The position numbers and the translations under genes are program-made. A stretch of DNA of 64,000 bases from an uncultured beta proteobacterium. Its GTDB lineage: Bacteria; Pseudomonadota; Gammaproteobacteria; Burkholderiales; Burkholderiaceae. Below, piece by piece: positions 36,072 to 45,175 of this stretch (positions are counted from its first letter, which is position 1; every line of letters starts with the position of its first letter). The notes beneath the pieces were generated by a model. That model was not told the origin of the DNA. It searched no databases and saw only the letters and a list, made by a program, of their open reading frames with translations. Location: contig CAIQHU010000185.1 in NCBI GenBank assembly GCA_903871735.1, positions 34,144 to 98,143 on the forward strand, given 5' to 3'.

Positions 36072-36110
36072 TAGGATGGATTGGTTTGTATAGCAACGAG
36101 GGGGAGATTG

Positions 36111-36488
36111 ATGTGGCAATCGATAGCAGCAATTAGCCTTGGAGCTTCCTTAGGGGCTGTATTGCGATGGACTTTTGGTATTTTGCTCAATCCAATATAT
36201 TCCGCTATTCCGCTTGGTACCGTATGCGCAAATTTATTGGGGGGCTATTTGATTGGCTTAGCCATGGCGGTTTTTGAACAACACGCCGAAATAGCTCCGG
36301 AGTGGCGTTTACTCATTATTACGGGTTTTTTGGGAGGATTAACCACTTTTTCGACATTTTCCGCAGAGGTCACAAAAATGTTGCATGATAGTTTATTCAC
36401 TTTAGCGCTTGGAACGATTTTGATGCATGTAGTTGGGTCGATTATGTTGACAATCTTAGGTTTTTATACCTATCAATTTTTTAAATAA
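36111..36488 (+). CDS. crcB: Fluoride ion channel (FluC/CrcB)
   Basis: Four-helix small membrane protein forming a dual-topology dimer that exports fluoride. GASLGAVLRW in helix 1, the conserved asparagine in GTVCANLLGGYLIG and GFLGGLTTFSTF with the phenylalanine/threonine pore residues are intact. ATG 36111 has a strong GAGGGGGAG upstream and gives 125 aa; the open frame upstream is not coding-like. I saw no fluoride riboswitch consensus in the leader, which instead holds repeats. Confidence 0.95.
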   Translation: MWQSIAAISLGASLGAVLRWTFGILLNPIYSAIPLGTVCANLLGGYLIGLAMAVFEQHAEIAPEWRLLIITGFLGGLTTFSTFSAEVTKMLHDSLFTLALGTILMHVVGSIMLTILGFYTYQFFK

Positions 36489-36499
36489 GGATTTATCGA

Positions 36500-37024
36500 A
36501 TGGCAATTTATCAATTAGGCGATTTAGTCCCAGAAATTGATCCAACGGCATTTATTGCCCCAGAGGCAACGATCATTGGAAAAGTAATTGTTGGAACGTA
36601 TTCAACAGTGTGGGCTGGTGTTGTTATCCGGGGAGATAATGAACCAATTACGATTGGGAACTCCACTAACATTCAAGAGGGTGCAGTTTTGCATGTTGAC
36701 AAGGGCTTTCCATTAACGCTCGGTAATGATGTCACAATTGGTCATCAGGTCATGTTGCATGGCTGCACGATTGAAGATGGGGCATTGATTGGAATTCAAG
36801 CCGTTGTTTTAAATAACGCGGTAATTGGTAAAGAATCTTTAGTAGGGGCTGGAGCGGTCGTCACGGAAGGTAAGGTATTTCCGCCGAGGTCCCTGATTTT
36901 AGGTTCGCCAGCAAAGGTAGTTCGAGCATTAACGGATGAGGACATTGCCCGAATGTCTAAGGCTGCCCAGGGATATGCGAAGAGAGCAACTATATTTAAA
37001 GAGACGTTAAAGAAAATTGGATAA
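36500..37024 (+). CDS. Gamma-class carbonic anhydrase / left-handed beta-helix protein
   Basis: 174 aa of hexapeptide repeats (IGKVIVG, VVIRGDNEPITIGNSTNIQEG). The likely metal histidines are in GAVLHVDKG and the pair GHQVMLHGC, as in CamH/YrdA/PaaY. The RGD and the closing GSPAKVVRALTDEDI are family marks. Carbonic anhydrase activity is likely but not certain, because several YrdA-type members are of unknown function. It lies 11 bases after fluC, so it is co-transcribed. Confidence 0.88.
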   Translation: MAIYQLGDLVPEIDPTAFIAPEATIIGKVIVGTYSTVWAGVVIRGDNEPITIGNSTNIQEGAVLHVDKGFPLTLGNDVTIGHQVMLHGCTIEDGALIGIQAVVLNNAVIGKESLVGAGAVVTEGKVFPPRSLILGSPAKVVRALTDEDIARMSKAAQGYAKRATIFKETLKKIG

Positions 37025-37034
37025 GGATTAAAAA

Positions 37035-37331
37035 ATGATTTTAGAAATAGCTGATATTACGATTGGCGCAGGTAAAAATGTTGAATTTGAAGAGGCCATT
37101 GAGCGCGGCGTTCGAGAGGTTATTCAAAACGCCAAGGGTTTTTTAGGTTTTCATATCCAAAAGGGGATAGAAAGTCCGAATCGATATATCTTGATGATTC
37201 AGTGGCAGACTTTAGAAAACCACACCGTTGACTTTCGTGAGTCGCCTGCTTTTGCTGTCTGGCGTGGCATCGTTGGGCCTTACTTTGAAAAGCCACCATC
37301 TGTCGAGCATTTCAGCTTATTAGCTAGTTAA
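37035..37331 (+). CDS. Antibiotic biosynthesis monooxygenase (ABM) domain protein
   Basis: 98-aa single ABM ferredoxin-like fold: an initial strand IADITIGAGK, the helix FEEAIERGVREVIQNAKGFLGFHI, then RYILMIQWQTLENHTVDFRES with the conserved W and H. The family ranges from quinol monooxygenases to heme oxygenase-like proteins, so the substrate is unknown. It is the third gene of the crcB run (10-base gap) and ends 5 bases before the convergent trhO. Confidence 0.85.
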   Translation: MILEIADITIGAGKNVEFEEAIERGVREVIQNAKGFLGFHIQKGIESPNRYILMIQWQTLENHTVDFRESPAFAVWRGIVGPYFEKPPSVEHFSLLAS

Positions 37332-37336
37332 ATTGC

Positions 37337-38122
37337 TCAGGGCTTTGAGGGCTGTAAGGGCTTTTTAGCGATTGATGGCTCGGAGTTCAGTTGAATTTCT
37401 TGCAAGCTTGGTGTTAGAGCCAAACGTTCATCAAACACAAAACAGTCTCCTTGATAAAAAGTTTGACCAACCTGCTCGAAATAATTGAGAATACCACCCT
37501 CGAGTTGAAGGGTGTTTTCTATCCCAATTTCTTGCATTAACAAATTGGCCTTTTCGCAGCGGATACCTCCAGTACAAAAACTGATCACAGTTTTATCTTT
37601 GAGTACAGCTTGATTTTTTTCTAGAGCAGATGGAAATTCGCTAAATTGTTTTAAATCAAAATGGACGGCATTTTTAAAAGTGCCAAATGCTACCTCAAAG
37701 CTGTTACGAGTATCTAATAAGAGAATTGGACGATTTGTATCATCATGTCCTTGTATAAGCCATTGTTTAAGTTTTTCGGGGGTAATACTAGGCGCTCGTT
37801 TTTCATAGGCATGAATCGTCGGATGATTCATACGAATAATTTCAGGTTTAATTTTGACAAGCATTTTTTTATAGGGTTGGTACTCAGACCAGCTATTTTT
37901 AGTAGCCATATTTTCAAACGCTGGAATTTTACAAAACCATTCTAACCAAGAAGTAATATTTTCCTGCGGTGCGGCCAAGAAAAGATTAATCCCCTCAGAG
38001 GCAATGATGATGGTACCTTTAATGCCTTGATTGATAGCTTGTTCAAGTAAATCATCCCGCAGCGTAGACAGATTTTCGAGAACACCAAAGCGATAGGCTG
38101 AAATATTCAGAATCGGCTGCAT
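37337..38122 (-). CDS. trhO: tRNA uridine(34) hydroxylase (rhodanese-domain TrhO/YceA)
   Basis: Oxygen-dependent formation of 5-hydroxyuridine at tRNA wobble U34. An N-terminal acylphosphatase-like part (NISAYRF, GTIIIASEGINLFLA) is followed by a rhodanese domain with the catalytic cysteine in SFCTGGIRCEKA and the GGILNYFEQ element. An earlier ATG at 38200 would overlap the pseudouridine synthase; ATG 38122 matches the family start, giving 261 aa and a 7-base gap. Confidence 0.9.
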   Translation of the reverse strand: MQPILNISAYRFGVLENLSTLRDDLLEQAINQGIKGTIIIASEGINLFLAAPQENITSWLEWFCKIPAFENMATKNSWSEYQPYKKMLVKIKPEIIRMNHPTIHAYEKRAPSITPEKLKQWLIQGHDDTNRPILLLDTRNSFEVAFGTFKNAVHFDLKQFSEFPSALEKNQAVLKDKTVISFCTGGIRCEKANLLMQEIGIENTLQLEGGILNYFEQVGQTFYQGDCFVFDERLALTPSLQEIQLNSEPSIAKKPLQPSKP

Positions 38123-38129
38123 GGATTGT

Positions 38130-38864
38130 TTAAAACTTTTCGTTAGCTCGCAAATATCGCCAAGCACCAACTGGTAGATTGCCAAGTGGTATTTGCCCAA
38201 TGCGAATCCGTTTGAGACCTACAACATGCAGTCCTACTAATTCGCACATACGGCGTATTTGTCTTTTCTTTCCCTCCTTGAGAACGAAGCGTAGTTGATT
38301 CTCATTTTGCCAGCTCACCTTGGCTGGTTGCAGTACTTGTCCATCTAGACTTAATCCGTGGCATAAGGTGGCTAGCCCGGAAGGTGGGAGTTTTCCTTCG
38401 ACACGAACAAGGTACTCCTTTTCGATGGGGCTATTTTCACCGATGAGTAATTTAGCAATGCGCCCATCTTGGGTGAGAATTAATAATCCGGATGAATCGA
38501 TATCAAGTCGACCGGCTGGGGCTAGTCCGCGCGTATTAAATTTTGCATTTTTAGTACTATCTAAATGCGTCTGAAAGAAATTCTCAGGCACTACTAGACT
38601 AGCAGCCGGTGGGTAATCTTTATCCTCATCCAAATGTGAGATGTAGCCGATTGGTTTATTGAGAAGGATGGTGACACGTGCGCTTTGCTGAAGCTGCGCA
38701 GCTTTTTTTAGCTCAATTTTTTGATGCGCAAAGGCACGGGTACCCAGTTCTGTAACCACTTCCCCGTCAACGGTCACAAGACCTTGTTCAATATAGAGAT
38801 CGGCTTCTCGACGAGAACAAAGACCTTGGGTTGAGAGTAATTTAGAGATTCGTATTTTTTCCAC
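38130..38864 (-). CDS. rluF: Ribosomal large-subunit pseudouridine synthase, RluF/RluB-type
   Basis: N-terminal S4 RNA-binding domain (RISKLLSTQGLCSRREAD, residues about 4-60) followed by the pseudouridine synthase fold with catalytic aspartate in PAGRLDIDSSGLLILTQDG and the terminal KEGKKRQIRRMCELVG. The choice between RluF (U2604) and RluB/E is made on overall feel and is not secure. It is immediately upstream of trhO, so two RNA-modification enzymes share a transcript. Confidence 0.85.
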   Translation of the reverse strand: MEKIRISKLLSTQGLCSRREADLYIEQGLVTVDGEVVTELGTRAFAHQKIELKKAAQLQQSARVTILLNKPIGYISHLDEDKDYPPAASLVVPENFFQTHLDSTKNAKFNTRGLAPAGRLDIDSSGLLILTQDGRIAKLLIGENSPIEKEYLVRVEGKLPPSGLATLCHGLSLDGQVLQPAKVSWQNENQLRFVLKEGKKRQIRRMCELVGLHVVGLKRIRIGQIPLGNLPVGAWRYLRANEKF

Positions 38865-38970
38865 TTAGATATTATCAGGCAAGTGCGCTGAAGAAGGCTT
38901 AAAATTGGAAGTTGAAGACAAAATACGCCAATTCTTGGCAATGTCACCCACTTTTAAAAGATTGATTTTC

Positions 38971-40893
38971 ATGGCTTTATTTGTATTAAGCAATGCTAAC
39001 TTAGCATATGGGCACGTTGATTTATTGGCAAATACAGCATTTTCTTTAGAGGAGGGGGAGCGGGTTGGGTTAATTGGACGCAATGGTGCGGGTAAATCTT
39101 CTTTATTAAAAGTTATTGCTGAGATAGAAAAATTAGATTCTGGCCTCATTCAAAAGCAACAACAAATTCGTATTACCTATGTCGCTCAGGAGCCTATTTT
39201 TGCGTCATCAGCTACTGTTTTTGAAACTGTCGCTTTGGGTTTGGAGAATATCAAGCGTTTGCGAGAGGAGTATGAATCGCTCAGTATGCAAGAGTGGACC
39301 GATCAAATCGGATCTCAAATGGACCTGCTATATACCCAAATAGATGCCCAACAGGGGTGGGCTTGGGAGCAGCAAATTACCGAAGTATTACAGAAATTAC
39401 ATTTAGATAGTCATCTGCAGATATCTGAGTTATCTGGTGGAAATAAAAAACGGGTTGCCTTAGCACAAGCTTTAGTTACTCAACCAGATGTCTTGTTGTT
39501 GGATGAGCCCACGAACCATTTAGATATGGATTCGATTGAATGGTTAGAACAGTTTTTAATTGGTATGAACCGTGCACTTATTTTTATTACGCATGACCGG
39601 GCTTTTCTTGATCAAGTAGCAACCCGTATCATTGAATTAGACCGAGGAATGATACGGAGTTATCCTGGGAATTTTCAGTCTTATTTAGACTTAAAAGAAA
39701 AGCAGTTAATTGATGAGTCTTTAGCTAATGCGCGCGCTGATAAATTATTGGCTCAGGAGGAAGTTTGGATTCGGCAAGGTGTCGAAGCAAGAAGAACGCG
39801 AAGTGTTGGTCGTATTGCAAGACTTGAGGTCTTAAGAGAGCAGCGAAGTGCCAGGCGAGAGTTAGTTGGTCAAGTAAAATTAGATATTCATGCTGGTCAG
39901 CGAACTGGCAAGATTGTCGCTAGTCTAGAGAATGTGTGTTTTTCGTTTGGAGAAAAACGCATTGTGAATGACTTTACAGCGACAATTTTGCGTGGTGATA
40001 AGGTAGGTATCTTAGGTCCGAATGGTGCTGGAAAGTCAACTTTATTAAAAATTATTTTAGGCCAATTGCAAGCGCAGTCTGGTGAAGTAAGGCAAGGTAG
40101 CATGATTGAAATTGCTTATTTTGATCAATTACGTGAAGCCCTTGATCTAGAGTCGAGTCTAGAAGATTTTATAAGCCCAGGCAGTGAGTGGGTAGAAATT
40201 GGTGGTCAGCGAAAGCATGTGAAGAGCTACTTAAACGATTTTTTGTTCTCACCAGAACGTGCTAGGTCGCCAGTTAAAACTTTATCAGGCGGGGAGCGAA
40301 ATCGATTACTACTAGCCAGATTGTTTGCTAAACCAGCGAATGTATTAGTCTTAGACGAGCCGACCAATGATTTAGATATTGATACCCTAGATTTGTTAGA
40401 GGAATTTTTGCAAAATTATGGTGGAACAGTTTTTTTAGTAAGCCATGATCGCCAATTCTTAGACCATGTGGTCACTAGTATGATTGCATTTGAAGGTGCT
40501 GGTACTTGGCGCGAATACGAGGGTGGGTATGAGGATTGGAAGATCCAAAACCAGCGCCGACTAGCCTATTTAGGTGCTAGTCAAAAGGTGATTACAAACC
40601 CCGCGAAGTCGCGTAGTAATCAACCATCAGCAGCTAATAAGTTGGCCGAGGGAAGTTCGGGTCTGAATAAATATGAAAAAAAGGAACTTGACGAATTAGT
40701 TCTTCAAATTGAAGCGTTGGAGCGTGAACAAAGTGATTTAAGCGCACAATTAAGCGATGCTCAGTTGTATATGAATCGTCCGACGGAGGCGCAGGCTCTG
40801 CAAGAGAGGGCTACACAAGTGAGTGAGACACTCAATCAATTATTAGTTCGGTGGGAAACATTACTGCAAAGGCAGGAGCAGGCTTGGCAATGA
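38971..40893 (+). CDS. uup: ABC-F ATPase Uup
   Basis: Two ATPase halves with no membrane domain: Walker A GLIGRNGAGKSS, signature LSGGNKKR, LLLDEPTNHLD; then GILGPNGAGKST, LSGGERNRL, LVLDEPTNDLD. The C-terminus (about 575-640) is a charged coiled coil, the nucleic-acid-binding tail typical of Uup rather than EttA. These proteins act on ribosomes or branched DNA. Family alignment puts the start at MALFVLSNANLAYGHVDLL (ATG 38971); no strong Shine-Dalgarno marks it. 640 aa. Confidence 0.92.
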   Translation: MALFVLSNANLAYGHVDLLANTAFSLEEGERVGLIGRNGAGKSSLLKVIAEIEKLDSGLIQKQQQIRITYVAQEPIFASSATVFETVALGLENIKRLREEYESLSMQEWTDQIGSQMDLLYTQIDAQQGWAWEQQITEVLQKLHLDSHLQISELSGGNKKRVALAQALVTQPDVLLLDEPTNHLDMDSIEWLEQFLIGMNRALIFITHDRAFLDQVATRIIELDRGMIRSYPGNFQSYLDLKEKQLIDESLANARADKLLAQEEVWIRQGVEARRTRSVGRIARLEVLREQRSARRELVGQVKLDIHAGQRTGKIVASLENVCFSFGEKRIVNDFTATILRGDKVGILGPNGAGKSTLLKIILGQLQAQSGEVRQGSMIEIAYFDQLREALDLESSLEDFISPGSEWVEIGGQRKHVKSYLNDFLFSPERARSPVKTLSGGERNRLLLARLFAKPANVLVLDEPTNDLDIDTLDLLEEFLQNYGGTVFLVSHDRQFLDHVVTSMIAFEGAGTWREYEGGYEDWKIQNQRRLAYLGASQKVITNPAKSRSNQPSAANKLAEGSSGLNKYEKKELDELVLQIEALEREQSDLSAQLSDAQLYMNRPTEAQALQERATQVSETLNQLLVRWETLLQRQEQAWQ

Positions 40894-40941
40894 GAGAGTA
40901 TGTTTTGTAATGCTAAAAATAATTAACTCGGGGAGAAAAAG

Positions 40942-41727
40942 ATGGATTTAGGAATACAGGGTAAAGTCGCTTTGGTCTTGGCTTCGAGTAAGGGTTTAGG
41001 CCAAGCGATGGCAGTTTCCTTAGCCAAGGAGGGAGCGCGAGTTGTTCTGACGGGCAGAACGGTAGAGGCGCTTGAACGGACCGCCAAGCAAATTATAGAA
41101 GCTGGCGGAAGGGCAACTGTTTTGCCATGGGACTTACATCAATTAAACGAGATTGATCTAAAGATTTCTCAGATTGAAAAAGAGGTAGGTCCGGTTGATA
41201 TATTGATCAACAATACAGGTGGACCGCCGCCAACGTCAGCGGCAAATCAATCGATTGAATTATGGCAGTCCAACTTTAATCATTTAGTTTTGCTGTTGAT
41301 GAAGGTGACTGATCGGGTGTTGCCGCATATGAAAGCAAAAGCTTGGGGAAGAATTATTACGAGTACCAGTTCAGGGATGATCTCTCCTATTCCAGGTTTG
41401 GCGATTTCAAACACGTTGCGTGCTGCAATTATGGGATGGTCTAAAACCTTAGCGAGCGAAGTAGCTAAGGATGGTGTGACGGTGAACATTGTTTTACCTG
41501 GCAGGATTGCAACCGACCGGTTGCATGAATTAGATCAAATTCGTGCACAGAAAGAATCAAAGACTGTTGCTGAAATTAGCGCCCGTTTACTGGCGGCTAT
41601 TCCGATTGGTCGTTATGGTGATCCACAGGAATATGCTGCTGCGGTAACATTTTTAGCGAGCCAGCAAGCGTCCTATATTACTGGTGCGACACTGCGGATT
41701 GATGGCGGCAGTTATGCTGGCCACTAA
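40942..41727 (+). CDS. Short-chain dehydrogenase/reductase family protein with altered active site
   Basis: Classical SDR Rossmann fold: LVLASSKGLGQAMA cofactor loop (the usual TGxxxGxG reads ASSKGLG), NNTGGPPP in place of NNAG, and the C-terminal YITGATLRIDGG. The catalytic serine region ITSTSSG is there, but the YxxxK pair is replaced by SNTLR (in GLAISNTLRAAIMGW). This is typical of a divergent SDR subgroup, often labelled FabG-like. Activity is therefore uncertain. GGGAG precedes the ATG. Confidence 0.85.
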   Translation: MDLGIQGKVALVLASSKGLGQAMAVSLAKEGARVVLTGRTVEALERTAKQIIEAGGRATVLPWDLHQLNEIDLKISQIEKEVGPVDILINNTGGPPPTSAANQSIELWQSNFNHLVLLLMKVTDRVLPHMKAKAWGRIITSTSSGMISPIPGLAISNTLRAAIMGWSKTLASEVAKDGVTVNIVLPGRIATDRLHELDQIRAQKESKTVAEISARLLAAIPIGRYGDPQEYAAAVTFLASQQASYITGATLRIDGGSYAGH

Positions 41728-41758
41728 GAGCATTTGAGATAGGCATTATTGCGATTGT

Positions 41759-44251
41759 ATGAGTAACTCTATTTATAGGCGGATTACTGGATCACGGGAA
41801 TTAGTTTGGCTTTTCTGTGCTCTCGTTTTATCCGTTACAGCATTAACTAGTGTAACTTTTTTATCGGATCGCCTAGCTCAAACTTTTGAAAATAATGCTC
41901 TAGAATTAATTGCCTCTGATGCAATTATTCGCAGTGATAAGCCAATTAGGTCAGTTTTTTTGGAAAAAGCGCTTGCCGATGGCCTACGTATTGGCCAAAC
42001 GACTGTGTTTCCGACCATGGCGCAATTTGGGGAGCAGGCCAAGCTTGTTTCATTGAAAGCAGTTTCAAGTAGTTATCCACTGCGCGGTATGCTGCGACTG
42101 AAAAATGGCTCAACAGTTTTGCAGCGTGGGCAAGTTTGGATAGATCCTCAATTGGCAAAGATTTTGCAAATTGAAATTGGAAATAGGATCCAATTAGGAG
42201 AGGTCAAATTTACAGTAAGTGACTTCATCGATCGTGAATTAGATCGCGGCGCATCTTTTATGAATTTTTCACCGCGCGTAATGATGCATGAAGATGACTT
42301 AGCGGCAACAAAGTTATTAGGACTTGGCAGCCGTGCAAGCTATCGTTTGTTATTAGCTGGGTCTGCCGATATGTCTCTGAAGCAAGCGCAAGTAAATGTC
42401 AAAAAATATACGGAGTGGGCCCTGAATCTTATTGAAAAGGAAGATTTGAGGGGGGTGCAAATCGAAGGGATGGAGAACGGTCAACCTCTGATGCGTAAGA
42501 CACTGGATCAAGCTAATCGATTCTTATCTTTGGTCGCACTATTAACAGCCATGATTGCGGCTGTAGGTATTGCGTTAACTTCGCAGCGTTATGTAGAGCG
42601 ACAGAGCATCACTGCAGCAGTCTGGCGATGCTTTGGGGCGTCGCGTGGACAAATTTTATGGAGTCACGCCAAGCATTTTATCGTGGTGGCTATTTTAGGA
42701 GGTCTCTTAGGAATTGTATTTGGATGGGTTTTTCATGAGCTATTTATTTGGGGAATGCGTAACTTGATTGATCAAGACTTACCAAACCCATCTTGGTGGC
42801 CAGTTTGGTGGGGTTTACTCGTCTCGATCACCTTACTCTTTGGGTTTTCTGGGCCACCGTTACTTGCCTTGACTCAAGTATCGCCATTACAAGCTTTACG
42901 AAGTGTTGGTGGTAAGCGGACATTGGGTTATATCACTACAGCCTTATTTGGGTTGGGCAGTTATGTGGTTTTACTATTTTGGATTTCACAAAACTTCAAA
43001 CTAGCAGGCATTATTTTAGGAGCATTTATTGGTGGTGTGATTTTGTTTGGAGGAGTAGGATATTTCTTGGCGCGGTATTTAGGAGAGCTTTTCGGTAATC
43101 GAATTCGTTTACCTGCGGGTATTCGATTTGCAGCGCAGCGTTTCAAAGGAAAGCCTCAATTTGCTGCCCAACAAATTACTACCCTAGCGGTGGCGATGAT
43201 GGCATTACTTTTATTAATCGTGTTGCAGATCGACGTTTTAGGTGCTTGGCGGTCTAGCATTCCTCAAAACTCACCTAATCGTTTTTTATTAAATATCCAG
43301 CCTGATCAAAAAGAGGGAGTATTGCAGTTATTAACTCCGACTCAAGCTCAGTTAGATTTTGATTTATATCCCATGATTCGCGGCAGGTTAGTACGAATTA
43401 ACCAACGCGAGGTCAGTTCAAAAGATTATCAAGCAGATAATGCCAAGCGTTTAATTGATCGTGAATTTAATCTATCCTACGCCGACAAGGTACCCCAAAA
43501 AAATCAGATTGTAGATGGTGTTTGGTTCTCCCCGGGCGGGGATGTTAAACAGGTATCGATTGAGTCAGGCTTAATGAAAACTCTTCAACTTCGCTTAGGG
43601 GATGTGCTTGAATTTGATGTGGCAGGGTTGCGTTATGAGGCGAAGATTACTTCGGTTCGTAAACTAGATTGGAATACGATGCGCGTCAATTTTTTTGCCA
43701 TGACACCATCAGAGCTATTATCAGATGCACCACAAAGTTGGATAGTGGCATATCGGCAAGAGCAGAATCAACGTATTGATATGGATATTATTGCGGCCTA
43801 TCCAAATATCACTGTTGTTGATACTGAGCAATCCTTAGCGCAGGCTAGTAGTGTGCTAATGCAATTGGTTTTTGCGATACAGATCCTTTTTTTATTAACC
43901 TTAATAGCTGGTTTGTTAGTTTTATTAATTGTTTTAGCAGGCGTTCAAGATCGACGCGTGCGTGAGGCTGCAGTTTTAAAGACAATGGGCGCTAGTCAGG
44001 CTTTTTTAGCACGAACTTGGTTGGTTGAGTTTGTTTTTTGTGGTGGAGTTGGTGGTTTATTAAGTGGACTCTGTGCGAGTATGACAGCATGGTTTTTGGC
44101 AAATAATGCTTTAGAAATATCTATGCCATTTCCGGCATGGATTATTTTGCTTGGGTTTGTCATGGGAGTAATCTTGAGTGGTTTATCGAGTTGGTTTTTA
44201 CACGTCAAGATTTTTAAAGTTTCTCCGGTTCATATTTTACAAACCAATTAA
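41759..44251 (+). CDS. FtsX-like ABC transporter permease (YbbP type)
   Basis: 830 aa. An N-terminal helix (about 17-35) and a periplasmic MacB-type domain are followed by three helices near 255-375, a pair of further helices, a second periplasmic domain (about 485-690) and three final helices. FtsX-domain marks are WRCFGASRGQILW and VLKTMGASQAFLARTW. It is the doubled FtsX architecture of YbbP/YfiN-type permeases that usually pair with a YbbA ATPase. No ATPase gene flanks it here. The cargo is probably a lipid or hydrophobic compound; this is inference. Confidence 0.85.
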   Translation: MSNSIYRRITGSRELVWLFCALVLSVTALTSVTFLSDRLAQTFENNALELIASDAIIRSDKPIRSVFLEKALADGLRIGQTTVFPTMAQFGEQAKLVSLKAVSSSYPLRGMLRLKNGSTVLQRGQVWIDPQLAKILQIEIGNRIQLGEVKFTVSDFIDRELDRGASFMNFSPRVMMHEDDLAATKLLGLGSRASYRLLLAGSADMSLKQAQVNVKKYTEWALNLIEKEDLRGVQIEGMENGQPLMRKTLDQANRFLSLVALLTAMIAAVGIALTSQRYVERQSITAAVWRCFGASRGQILWSHAKHFIVVAILGGLLGIVFGWVFHELFIWGMRNLIDQDLPNPSWWPVWWGLLVSITLLFGFSGPPLLALTQVSPLQALRSVGGKRTLGYITTALFGLGSYVVLLFWISQNFKLAGIILGAFIGGVILFGGVGYFLARYLGELFGNRIRLPAGIRFAAQRFKGKPQFAAQQITTLAVAMMALLLLIVLQIDVLGAWRSSIPQNSPNRFLLNIQPDQKEGVLQLLTPTQAQLDFDLYPMIRGRLVRINQREVSSKDYQADNAKRLIDREFNLSYADKVPQKNQIVDGVWFSPGGDVKQVSIESGLMKTLQLRLGDVLEFDVAGLRYEAKITSVRKLDWNTMRVNFFAMTPSELLSDAPQSWIVAYRQEQNQRIDMDIIAAYPNITVVDTEQSLAQASSVLMQLVFAIQILFLLTLIAGLLVLLIVLAGVQDRRVREAAVLKTMGASQAFLARTWLVEFVFCGGVGGLLSGLCASMTAWFLANNALEISMPFPAWIILLGFVMGVILSGLSSWFLHVKIFKVSPVHILQTN

Positions 44252-44269
44252 ATACACTACGACAGGTAT

Positions 44270-45166
44270 TTAGGCTTGGAAAAATGGCCTATCACCAGCC
44301 ACGGTAATGCGATGGCCACTTCGCGTATTTGGCCAATAGTCCCACATAGCCCGATGTTGAACACAGCGATTATCCCAAAAAGCGATAGAGTTTTTTTGCC
44401 ATTTAAACCGGCATTGAAATAATGGATTTTCCATATGTTCGAATAGATAATTGAGAATGCCATCGCTTTCATCGATAGGTACTCCAATTAGGTGGGAAGT
44501 AAATCCTTTATTAATATAGAGGGCTTTTTTTAAAGTTATTGGATGAGTGCGAATTACGGGATGTTCAGCGTGCGGGTAATTCGTTTTATCTTGTACGCCA
44601 AAATTGGCGTAAGTTCCGCGATACGCAGGTTCGCCATCATGGAAGGCTGTTAAGCCCTGCAGATATGTTTTCATCCGTTCTGACAAGGCATCATACGCAG
44701 CGTACATACTTGCAAACAAAGTATCACCACCATTTTCTGGGCATTCGTAAATATGTAGAATACTTCCCATAGGAGGTTCTTGATCACAACTGACATCGGT
44801 ATGCCAGACTTCACCATTCGCTCGGGGTGAGTTTCTATCTGCTTGGATAAGCATCATTTCGGGGATATTGGTAACGTGTGGTGCGGCGGGATGAATATGT
44901 AGATCGCCAAAGATCCGTCCAAACGTCACATGATTTTCTTTACTGATATCTTGATCGCGAAAGAAAATAACTTGGTTTTCTGCAAGCGCGCGGTGGAGTT
45001 CTTCTTGTTGTTTTGCCAGAATTGGCTTGCTCAAGTCGATTTGATGAATTTCAGCCCCAATGACTGGCGTCAGTTTTTTAACTTCGATTGTTTCAAAGGG
45101 TTTTTCGACATGGGTTTCATGACGGTATCTTGGCCCGTTATGACCTTTTAATTGGTTTGTGCGCAT
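44270..45166 (-). CDS. TauD/TfdA-family 2-oxoglutarate/Fe(II) dioxygenase
   Basis: 298 aa. Iron ligands are H122 and D124 in EVWHTDVSC and H271 in NRCVQHRAMWDYW, and the 2-oxoglutarate arginine is in SGHRITV. NQVIFFRDQDIS and GSILHIYECPENGGDTLFASM are typical. The substrate could be taurine, another sulfonate, an aromatic ether or similar, and cannot be fixed. It is the second gene of an operon with a Bug receptor (9-base gap), which probably binds a related compound. Confidence 0.9.
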   Translation of the reverse strand: MRTNQLKGHNGPRYRHETHVEKPFETIEVKKLTPVIGAEIHQIDLSKPILAKQQEELHRALAENQVIFFRDQDISKENHVTFGRIFGDLHIHPAAPHVTNIPEMMLIQADRNSPRANGEVWHTDVSCDQEPPMGSILHIYECPENGGDTLFASMYAAYDALSERMKTYLQGLTAFHDGEPAYRGTYANFGVQDKTNYPHAEHPVIRTHPITLKKALYINKGFTSHLIGVPIDESDGILNYLFEHMENPLFQCRFKWQKNSIAFWDNRCVQHRAMWDYWPNTRSGHRITVAGDRPFFQA

Positions 45167-45175
45167 CCTGGATTC

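Noticed and set aside
36001..36110. Fluoride riboswitch before fluC
   Set aside because: I could not find the conserved fluoride aptamer core; the region is made of tandem repeats instead.
37337..38200. trhO start at 38200
   Set aside because: It would overlap the pseudouridine synthase by 71 bases, and the added residues do not fit the family N-terminus.
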